Assembly (NCBI GenBank): GCA_947465275.1
Contig: CANIAI010000067.1
Location: 1 to 9,073 of the forward strand
DNA length: 9,073 nucleotides
Source of the DNA: Acidobacteriota bacterium
GTDB lineage: Bacteria; Acidobacteriota; Vicinamibacteria; Vicinamibacterales; UBA2999
Direction: 5' to 3'
Below, piece after piece: positions 1 to 6,466 of the stretch (within the stretch, counting starts at the first letter, position 1; each line of letters opens with the position of its first letter). The notes below the pieces were generated by a model. The model worked only from the letters and a program-made list of their open reading frames with translations, searched no databases and was not told the origin of the DNA. The translations under genes and the position numbers were made by a program.

Positions 1-1456
1 CACCCGACGCCGGCACGGTCACCTGATCCGCGACGCGCGCCACCACCTGATCGAGTTCATCGCGCACCTCGGCGGCGACGTCCACGCGGGTGGCGCGAGC
101 GGCTGCGAACGCTGCGCGCGGAACCGTCAGCGCCACCGGCACCCAGGCGCGATCGTCGGCCGTGCCGAGCCAGCCTGCCGCCGCCGTGAGCGGGAGGTCG
201 CCGCCGGCCGGGCCGCTCGCGAGGGCCTCGGCGAGTTGCAGGTCGCGATCCTCCCGTGTCGTGTGCGCGAAGTCGCGCTCCGCGAAGTAGCCGGCGCGCG
301 CCTCCACCGAGAGGCCGGCTCGCCGCACGCGCACCTGCAGCCGCCGGAACCGGCCGTCCTGCGCGCTGTTCGCGCTCGAGTACCCGAGCAGGTAATAGGC
401 GGCGGTATCGCGCTCCACGCGGCTGAACGCGTCGCCGAGGTCGTTGGTGTCGCTGAAGGTGCGTCCGCCCGTCGCGGCGGCGATCGAGACCAGCGTGTCC
501 TGCGATGACGTGAGTTCGTCGAACTGGTCGGCGACGTCGCGGCCGCTGAACACCCCTTCGCCGCCACGGCTGGCGGTGCGGGCCGGACCGTTGGGGACGA
601 CGACACGGAGACCGCGGGTGTCGACCGGGTAGATGGCCACGTGCGCGCGGGCGGCCGCCGTCGTCGCGGCGCGCAGCTCGACCTGGCTGTCCTGCGAGCC
701 GTCGCCCAGACCCGACGTGAAATAGAGCAGCGCCTTCTTCTGGTTGATCGGGGCGAGTCCCTCGGCGATCACCCGGAGCGCCCGCAGCCGCGCGTCGGCG
801 GTCGCGAGCGCGGCCGTCGTACCGTCGGCCGCGCCCGCGGCTGACGCCTCCGGTTCAGGGGCTGCCGTGAGCAGGCTGCCGGCATCGGCCCCGAGCAGGC
901 GCTGGAGCGCCGCGCGCACGGTTGCCGGGTCGCCGGTGAAGTCGGTCAGCAGGTCGACGCGCCAGGTGAGGCTGGCGACCGCGACCAGGTCGGCGCCGGT
1001 CATCCGGGTGTCGACCCAGCGCAGCGCGGCGTCGACCCCGCGATCGAGATCCTCGAGCTCCATCGAGCCGACGTCGAAGAGCAGCAGCACGAGGCGGCGT
1101 CCCGAGAGGTCGGGCGGCGTGGCGGCCTGGCCGCCGTTGACGCCGGCGATGCGGCTGGCGCGGGCGCCGAGGAGCGGGGTGGGGCCCAGCCGGGCCGCCG
1201 ACGCATCCACCTGCTGGAAGCTGGCGGTGAGGATCTCCTGCGGACGGCCGTCCTCGCGCACCTCGAAGTCTGCGGGCGTGAGGTCGCGCACGAGCGCGCC
1301 GGTACGATCGCGGACGACGACATCGACCGAGACGAGCTCGCGCCCGGCGCGGAACACGACGGCAGGCGGCTGCTGCGCCGCGGCCGGCGTGACCGGCCCG
1401 AGCGCGGTCAGGCCGGCGAGCAGCAGCGCGAGTACGCGTGGTCCCTGGCGGCGCAT
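1..1456 (-). CDS. VWFA-related secreted protein (Acidobacterial type), 3' end outside window
   Basis: The minus-strand frame stays open from ATG at 1456 to the window edge (485 codons), so the C-terminus is missing. A signal peptide covers residues 1-27, with a likely cut at AAA|QQ. An Ig-like strand region follows at about 35-80 (RAGRELVSVDVVVRD, then LTPADFEVREDG), which is typical of the entry to the Acidobacterial VWFA-related family (TIGR03436). The VWA fold runs from about 121 to 360. Its first metal-site loop reads D128-V-G-S-M132, not the classical DxSxS, and a later loop is TSGLGD (247-252). The family-like block YYLLGY is at 354-359. The ATG overlaps the stop of the upstream barrel gene (ATGA) and has no strong ribosome site of its own, which suggests translational coupling. 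VWA domains usually mediate protein-protein contacts; the partner is unknown, though the coupled barrel is an obvious candidate. The family is secure, the role is not. Confidence 0.9.
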   Translation of the reverse strand, partial: MRRQGPRVLALLLAGLTALGPVTPAAAQQPPAVVFRAGRELVSVDVVVRDRTGALVRDLTPADFEVREDGRPQEILTASFQQVDASAARLGPTPLLGARASRIAGVNGGQAATPPDLSGRRLVLLLFDVGSMELEDLDRGVDAALRWVDTRMTGADLVAVASLTWRVDLLTDFTGDPATVRAALQRLLGADAGSLLTAAPEPEASAAGAADGTTAALATADARLRALRVIAEGLAPINQKKALLYFTSGLGDGSQDSQVELRAATTAAARAHVAIYPVDTRGLRVVVPNGPARTASRGGEGVFSGRDVADQFDELTSSQDTLVSIAAATGGRTFSDTNDLGDAFSRVERDTAAYYLLGYSSANSAQDGRFRRLQVRVRRAGLSVEARAGYFAERDFAHTTREDRDLQLAEALASGPAGGDLPLTAAAGWLGTADDRAWVPVALTVPRAAFAAARATRVDVAAEVRDELDQVVARVADQVTVPASG

Positions 1457-4400
1457 CAGAACTTCACCCGCACATTGACCTGCACCGAGCGCAGCGGCCG
1501 GACGGAGAGCACCTGGCCGAAGGTCGGCGAGTTCACGACGGCGTCGACCGCGGCATAGTTCACGAGGTTCAGCAGGTTCGACGCGCGAATCTGAACGCTC
1601 AGGCTGCGGCGTCCTCCGGCCGGCAGGTCGCGCGTCAGCTGCAGTCCCAGGTCGCGGCTGCCGGGCCCCACGATCATGTTGCGCCCCGCCGTACCGAACG
1701 TGCCCGCCACCGGTACGGCAAAGGCCGCGGTGTTGAAGAACCGGTCGGCTGTCGGCGCGTCGAGCTGGATTGGACCGCCGGCGTACTGCGCGCGCAGGGT
1801 GCCGTTGGTGCCGCGGGCCACGTCGGACGCCGACCCGAGCACACGTGGCGTGAGCGGCGTGCCCGATTGCAGGTTGAAGGTGATGTAGGCGCTCCACGAC
1901 TGCAGCAGCGCCGCGGCGACCCCGCCGTCACGCAGCCAGCGCCGGTTCGGGCCGAACGGGAACTCGAGGTACACGTCGCCCGAGAGCTGGTGCCGCCGGT
2001 CGAAGCTCGAGGGTCCCCACTCCGCCGCGAGGTTCCGCTCGTCCTGCGCCACGACCGTGGCCCCGCCGCCGATCGTCGATGCGTCGTCCATCGAGCGCGA
2101 CACGGTGTAGTTGACGTTGGTGCCGAAGCCGCGCACGTACCAGCGCCGCAGCCGCAGGCTCGCCGACCGGAGGCTCGACCGCCCCTCGGCCGTCTGCCAC
2201 AGGAACGGCTGCACCCCGGCGATGCGGAGGCCCTCTGGCCCGCGGTTCGGGGCGCGGATCACGTCGAGGTGCGACCCGCGGGCGGCGGTGACGTCCGCGC
2301 TGACGTTCCACGCGTCGCCGATGTCGCGCCCGAGGTTCAGGTTCCAGGTGCCCACCCGTCCCGCCTCGTAGCCGGGCGACACGGCGAACGTGTTCGTCGT
2401 CGCCTCCGCCTGCGTGAAGGCGTTGGAGAGCGGCAGCGGCGCGCCGGCGGCCGCGATGCGGGTGCTGGTGGTCGCGAACGGCGGCTGCGTGGCGAGCTGC
2501 CGCGCGATCTGCGCGTACGAGCCGGTGTTGTAGCTGACGCCGTAGCCGCCGCGCAGCGTCGTCCGCGGGGCGACCCGGACGCCGACACCGACGCGTGGCG
2601 CGACGTTGTTCCGGTCGGTGTGGACGAGCGCGTCGGGCAGCGCGCCGCTGAACGGCCCGGTGCCACCGGCGACGACCGGCACGGCCTGGGTGAAGTCGGG
2701 CGAGACGTCGAGCGTGGCCATGCGCCCCCGGGCATCGGCGTACGGCGTCTGCAGTTCGTAGCGGACCCCGAGGTTGAGGGTCACACGCGACCAGCGGCGC
2801 CAGTCATCCTGCACGAACAGGCCGAGCGACCGCGCGTGCAGGCGGACCAGCCCCGGTCCGTACTGCACGCTCGCCTGCTGCGCCGCACCCAGCAGGAAGT
2901 CGGCGACGTCCGTGCCCGAGTAGGCGCCGGTGAACACGAACGCGCCGCGTGCGTTCTGGTCGGTGTGGGCCGCCGAGGCCAGGCTGGCCCCCTCGCCCCC
3001 GAGCCGGATGCGGTGTGTGCCGAACGGCCGCGCCCAGCTGTAGCCGACGGTGAGGCGCGTGTCGGTGCGCGTCGACGGCGTGAGATCCGACACGCCGGTG
3101 ACGGTCGAGAAGCCGAGCGTCGGGAGTCCCCAGTCGAAGGGATCGCGCGAGCTGCCCGCGATGCCGGCGGCACCCGCGACGTCCTCGGTGAAGGCGTAGC
3201 GGTTGCGCGTGTCGGTGCGCGTGCGGAACAGCGACGCATTCAGCGCATGCTGCGTGCGTCCGCGGGTCACCGTCAGGCCGATCGGCACGCGGAGGTTCAC
3301 GTTCGTGCCGGTGCCCGCGATGGCCGGAAGCGCGTTGAGCCGGTCGTTGACGCTGCGCCGGTATTCCAGCTGGCCGGTGAGGGCAGCCGAGAAACGGGGC
3401 GCGTCGCGCCGGGGGCGACTGGCCGCGCCACGTCCGCCTGTCGGTGCCGGGTCGCCCGCGAGCGTATGTGTCAGCTTGAGCTGCAGCTGATCCTGCGTCG
3501 ACGTGGAGGTCGTCGTGTAGTGGAAGTTGCGCGTCGCGTCGTCGCTCGTCGGCAGCGGGATGAAACGCAGCAGCGCCAGCGCGGACGGGTCGAGGCGGTT
3601 CGCGGCGATCCGGTTACCCGGGAAGGGGGTGCCGGTCGCGGGATCGACGATGTCGCGTCCGAGCGACGAAAAGTCACCCGCGCGCATCGCGAGCGTCGGC
3701 ACCGTCGCGTACTGGTCGAACAGGTTCTCGCCCCGGATGGCCGAGTAGCTGAGGGTGGCGTTCGTCTTCCGCCCGCTGCCGGGCACGCCGGGCAGGGCGA
3801 GCGGCCCGCCGAGCGAGATGTCGACGCTCTGGCGCAGGTAGTCGGGTCTCGTCGTGCTGCCGCCGGTGCGTAACTGGTACGGTGCGGTGTCGAACGCCGA
3901 TCCGGCGACGGTATAGCTGCTGGTCGCCGAGTAGAGGCGATCCGCTCCCTTGAGCACGGGGCGCACCGGCAGGTTCCCGCGCACCAGAGCGGGCACCGCG
4001 CCCGCGAGCGCCGGCGTGCTGCCGGCGGCGAGACGCGGCGTGTCGCCGGACGTCTGCGTGCCTGCCGCCCTCTCGCCAGGAGTAGGCATCGTGCTCGTGT
4101 CGCCGCTGGTCGCCGCCAGCGCACCACGGCGGAGCGCGACCTCACGGTCGCGCAGGCGACCACGATCGATGGTCATGGCGCGGGCGCCGAGCAGGGCAGG
4201 ACGCGCACCTGGGATCCCGGCCGCCGACGCTGTGGCGCCCGAGCTGTCCTCGGGAGCCGCCCCGGGCGGCGCGAGCGCCAGCTCCAGCTCGACCACGAGC
4301 GGCACGCAGGCTGCCGACCCGGCCCCGGTGTCGCGCGTGGTGCCCGTGAAACCCGACAGGTGGAACTCCACACGAGCGGGGGCCTGCCCCTCCGGCAACC

Positions 4401-4653
4401 GGAAGCGTCCGTCCTCATCGGTTGAGGTGAGCGGCGGCGTGCCGGGGCGGCCGACCGAGACGCCTGGCAGGGCCTGACCGCGCGCGGAGACCCGTCCCGT
4501 GATCGCGCAGGCACCGGATGCTGGTGGAACGGCCGCATCCTGCGCGGCCGGCGCCGGGGCGGCGGCCCATGATGACGCGACGCCACCCGCAAGGACGGTC
4601 GCGAGCGACAGGGCGCGCCAGGGAGAGGGGCCGAACCGGAAGCGGGACTTCAT
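1456..4653 (-). CDS. TonB-dependent-receptor-like outer-membrane barrel with carboxypeptidase-regulatory N-domain
   Basis: The product is 1065 residues from the chosen ATG at 4653. An in-frame ATG at 4731 would add 26 residues without signal-peptide character. The 4653 start gives a basic n-region and a hydrophobic core (ALSLATVLAGGVA) directly, although its ribosome site is weak. A Cna-B/CarboxypepD_reg-like domain lies at about 48-130 (AITGRVSARGQALPGVSV, then TSTDEDGRFRLP). A low-complexity Ala/Gly/Ser/Thr linker follows to about 240. The rest reads as a large beta-barrel, with the motifs SAFDTAPYQLR, ENLFDQYATVPT, ALLRFIPLP and GTWNLNLGRDI that I recognise from Acidobacterial Oar-like receptors. 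The last residue is Phe (NVRVKF), as expected for a BAM-assembled outer-membrane barrel. No convincing TonB box or plug domain is visible. The likely role is outer-membrane uptake or binding of an unknown ligand. It is first in a two-gene minus-strand operon. Confidence 0.88.
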   Translation of the reverse strand: MKSRFRFGPSPWRALSLATVLAGGVASSWAAAPAPAAQDAAVPPASGACAITGRVSARGQALPGVSVGRPGTPPLTSTDEDGRFRLPEGQAPARVEFHLSGFTGTTRDTGAGSAACVPLVVELELALAPPGAAPEDSSGATASAAGIPGARPALLGARAMTIDRGRLRDREVALRRGALAATSGDTSTMPTPGERAAGTQTSGDTPRLAAGSTPALAGAVPALVRGNLPVRPVLKGADRLYSATSSYTVAGSAFDTAPYQLRTGGSTTRPDYLRQSVDISLGGPLALPGVPGSGRKTNATLSYSAIRGENLFDQYATVPTLAMRAGDFSSLGRDIVDPATGTPFPGNRIAANRLDPSALALLRFIPLPTSDDATRNFHYTTTSTSTQDQLQLKLTHTLAGDPAPTGGRGAASRPRRDAPRFSAALTGQLEYRRSVNDRLNALPAIAGTGTNVNLRVPIGLTVTRGRTQHALNASLFRTRTDTRNRYAFTEDVAGAAGIAGSSRDPFDWGLPTLGFSTVTGVSDLTPSTRTDTRLTVGYSWARPFGTHRIRLGGEGASLASAAHTDQNARGAFVFTGAYSGTDVADFLLGAAQQASVQYGPGLVRLHARSLGLFVQDDWRRWSRVTLNLGVRYELQTPYADARGRMATLDVSPDFTQAVPVVAGGTGPFSGALPDALVHTDRNNVAPRVGVGVRVAPRTTLRGGYGVSYNTGSYAQIARQLATQPPFATTSTRIAAAGAPLPLSNAFTQAEATTNTFAVSPGYEAGRVGTWNLNLGRDIGDAWNVSADVTAARGSHLDVIRAPNRGPEGLRIAGVQPFLWQTAEGRSSLRSASLRLRRWYVRGFGTNVNYTVSRSMDDASTIGGGATVVAQDERNLAAEWGPSSFDRRHQLSGDVYLEFPFGPNRRWLRDGGVAAALLQSWSAYITFNLQSGTPLTPRVLGSASDVARGTNGTLRAQYAGGPIQLDAPTADRFFNTAAFAVPVAGTFGTAGRNMIVGPGSRDLGLQLTRDLPAGGRRSLSVQIRASNLLNLVNYAAVDAVVNSPTFGQVLSVRPLRSVQVNVRVKF

Positions 4654-4754
4654 GAAGCGGGGAGATTTTCTCACGTCGGCGGCGCTATACTCCGGCCGGC
4701 GGTGGCCGGGCTTGGTCGCCGCGCAACCCATCCTTTCAGAGGGACGCCTTCAAG
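4654..4754. promoter_or_regulatory. Divergent intergenic region with candidate promoter
   Basis: This gap separates the minus-strand barrel gene from the plus-strand operon and must hold both promoters unless one lies inside a coding region. The clearest element is TATACT at 4686-4691 on the plus strand. It is a good -10 match in otherwise GC-rich DNA, about 64 bases before the plus-strand ATG. Its complement (AGTATA, or TATAGC at 4689-4684) could serve the minus strand. No good -35 is found at 16-18 bases on either strand, so the assignment is tentative. The stretch 4663-4670 (AGATTTTC) is locally AT-rich. Confidence 0.4.
4739..4744 (+). promoter_or_regulatory. Ribosome binding site of the 4755 gene
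   Basis: GAGGGA lies 10 bases before the ATG at 4755. It supports this start, which also gives a well-formed signal peptide. Confidence 0.55.
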
Positions 4755-5540
4755 ATGCGGATTTTCCAACGGCGGCACCGCGCGTGGCTTCACGCGAGCG
4801 CTGCATTCCTGACGGCCGCGGTGCTCGTGAGCGGGCACCCGACGCACGCGCAGCAGCCGGCCGCCCCGGCCGCTCCGGCGACGCCCCGGACCACCGCGCC
4901 GATCGACCTCACCGGCACCTGGGTCTCGGTTGTGACCGAGGAGTGGCGCTGGCGCATGGTCACGCCGCCCAAGGGCGACTTCACGAGCATCCCGCTCAGC
5001 GATGCCGGTCGCGTCGCGGCCGGCAAGTGGGATCCCGCCACCGACCTCACCTGCCAGGCGTACGGCGCGGGCGGCCTGATGCGCATGCCGACCCGCCTGA
5101 ACATCACGTGGCAGGGCGATGACGTGATCAAGGTCGATTCGGACGCGGGCCAGCAGACGCGCCTGCTCCGGTTCGGCGCATCGGCGCAGCCGGGAGCGCG
5201 CTCGCTGCAGGGCCTCTCGGTCGCGCAGTGGGAACCGCAGGGCGGCATGCCTGGCCGTGGCCCCGTGCGCCTCGGCGGCGGCGCGGGCGGCACCCTGAAG
5301 GTGAGCACGACCAACCTGCTCGAGGGCTGGCTGCGTCGCAACGGCGTCGCCTACAGTGACGCGACGACCATCAACGAATACTGGGACCGCGTGGCCTTCC
5401 CGAACGGCGACATCTGGCTGATCGTCACGCAGTACGTCACGGACCCGAAGTACCTGGTGGCTGAATACACCACCAGCATGCACTTCAAGCGCGAGGCGGA
5501 CGGCTCGAAGTTCAAGCCGACGCCCTGCCGCCAGCTGTGA
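4755..5540 (+). CDS. Secreted uncharacterised protein, paralog of the next gene
   Basis: This 261-residue product opens with a signal peptide (basic RIFQRRHR, then a hydrophobic stretch) and a likely cut after A32 (THA|QQ). A Pro/Ala-rich linker (33-50) leads to a globular part that opens with DLTGTW (51-56), a lipocalin-like GxW strand. Later blocks are FTSIPLSDAGR (76-86), W92, GLSVAQWE (153-160), LKVSTT (181-186), RRNG (194-197), EYWDR (208-212) and TDPKYL (229-234). These blocks recur in order in the downstream gene, so the two are paralogs. The mature protein has two cysteines, C100 and C258, which could form a disulfide after export. I recognise the type as a recurrent Acidobacterial hypothetical protein but know no characterised member and assign no function. 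It is first in a three-gene operon; its stop is 15 bases before the ATG of the next gene. Confidence 0.88.
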   Translation: MRIFQRRHRAWLHASAAFLTAAVLVSGHPTHAQQPAAPAAPATPRTTAPIDLTGTWVSVVTEEWRWRMVTPPKGDFTSIPLSDAGRVAAGKWDPATDLTCQAYGAGGLMRMPTRLNITWQGDDVIKVDSDAGQQTRLLRFGASAQPGARSLQGLSVAQWEPQGGMPGRGPVRLGGGAGGTLKVSTTNLLEGWLRRNGVAYSDATTINEYWDRVAFPNGDIWLIVTQYVTDPKYLVAEYTTSMHFKREADGSKFKPTPCRQL

Positions 5541-5542
5541 AC

Positions 5543-5550
5543 AGGGAGGA
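5543..5550 (+). promoter_or_regulatory. Ribosome binding site deciding the 5555 start
   Basis: AGGGAGGA sits 4 bases before ATG 5555. The frame can be extended to a GTG at 5537 that overlaps the upstream stop. That extension adds only MNREEL, translated from the ribosome site itself, so ATG 5555 is preferred. Confidence 0.75.
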
Positions 5551-5554
5551 ACTG

Positions 5555-6466
5555 ATGCGTCGCATTGCACTGCTGATGACCGTCGGGCGCCTCGCGCTCG
5601 TGTCCCTGTTCACCGTGGCTGCCGGCTCCCCCGCGTTCGCGCAGGGTCCTGGTGGCAACCAGCCGGTCGCCGTCGAACTCACGGGTTCGTGGGCGATGAC
5701 GAACGACGAAGAGACGCTGACCCGCATCGACCCGGGTCCGGAGCTCCAGAACTTCACCGGCTTCCCGATCAACGCGGCGGGCCGGCAGAAGGCGCTGGCC
5801 TGGAACTCGACGATCCAGGCGGTGCCCGAGCACCAGTCGCGCCCGCACGCGGCGACGTATTCGATGCGCGGCCCGAACCCCGCCATCCACATCGGCGAGA
5901 TCATCGATCCGCTCTCGCGCCGGCTCGTGGCCTACACGATCACGGGACTCTTCGAGAACGCGAACCGGACGATCTGGCTCGACGGCCGCCCGCACCCGTC
6001 GGAGTTCGCGGAGCACACCTGGAACGGCTTCTCGACCGGCGCGTGGGAGAACGGGATGCTGCACGTCACGACCACGCACGTGAAGCAGATGTTCATCCAG
6101 CGCAATGGCATCCCGGCGAGCCCGTACACGGTGATGCACGAGTACTTCATGCGCCACGGCGACCGGATGATCCATATCTCGCAGGTGGACGACCCGGTCT
6201 ACTACGACGAGCCGATGGTGCGGACCTCGACCTTCCGCTGGAACCCGGGACAGCGCGAGGGCGGGCTCCCGCACGTCGAGGTCGCCGAGGAACTGCCCGA
6301 CCTGCGGCAGGGTGACGTGCCGCACTACCCGCTCGGGTCGCGGCACCTCGAATACGCGGAAGAGAACAAGCTGCCCGTCGAGGCGACGCTCGGGGGCGGC
6401 GAGACGCTCTACCCCGAGTACCAGGAAAAGCTGAAGCAGCTGATGAAGACGGGGGGCACCAAGTAA
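5555..6466 (+). CDS. Secreted uncharacterised protein, paralog of the preceding gene
   Basis: The product is 303 residues from ATG 5555. The signal peptide covers 1-29 (cut AFA|QG). Blocks shared with the upstream product, in the same order, are LTGSW (42-46), FTGFPINAAGR (67-77), W83, GFSTGAWE (158-165), LHVTTT (169-174), QRNG (182-185), EYFMR (196-200) and DDPVYY (212-217). It also has an insertion-like RTIWLDGRPHP (138-148) absent from the partner, and an extra charged tail of about 65 residues (240-303) ending EYQEKLKQLMKTGGTK. It has no cysteine; C100 of the paralog appears to match S95 here. The stop TAA overlaps the ATG of the MBL gene (TAATG), so the two are translationally coupled. 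This is also an Acidobacterial-type hypothetical family. The GxW opening and the apparent predominance of strands fit a beta-rich, lipocalin-like periplasmic fold, but ligand and activity are unknown. Confidence 0.88.
   Translation: MRRIALLMTVGRLALVSLFTVAAGSPAFAQGPGGNQPVAVELTGSWAMTNDEETLTRIDPGPELQNFTGFPINAAGRQKALAWNSTIQAVPEHQSRPHAATYSMRGPNPAIHIGEIIDPLSRRLVAYTITGLFENANRTIWLDGRPHPSEFAEHTWNGFSTGAWENGMLHVTTTHVKQMFIQRNGIPASPYTVMHEYFMRHGDRMIHISQVDDPVYYDEPMVRTSTFRWNPGQREGGLPHVEVAEELPDLRQGDVPHYPLGSRHLEYAEENKLPVEATLGGGETLYPEYQEKLKQLMKTGGTK

Noticed and set aside
3055..3222. Exact 18-base direct repeat at 3055-3072 and 3205-3222
   Set aside because: The copies are 150 bases apart in the same frame and encode the same short RTDTR strand segment of the barrel. 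Repeated use of the same codons in similar beta-strands explains it; there is no sign of a mobile or regulatory repeat.
1438..3873. 811-codon open frame on the plus strand, antisense to the barrel gene
   Set aside because: The translation is Arg/Ala/Val-rich with no signal, domain or recognisable motif, while the minus strand encodes a clear receptor. Long antisense frames are expected in DNA this GC-rich.
4653..4731. Longer start for the barrel gene at 4731
   Set aside because: The extra 26 residues (MGCAATKPGHRRPEYS...) do not look like a signal peptide, would bury the real one, and would make the coding region cover most of the divergent promoter gap.
5351..6346. 331-codon minus-strand frame under the two paralogs
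   Set aside because: It spans the junction of two well-supported plus-strand genes and is Arg/Val-rich with no recognisable fold.
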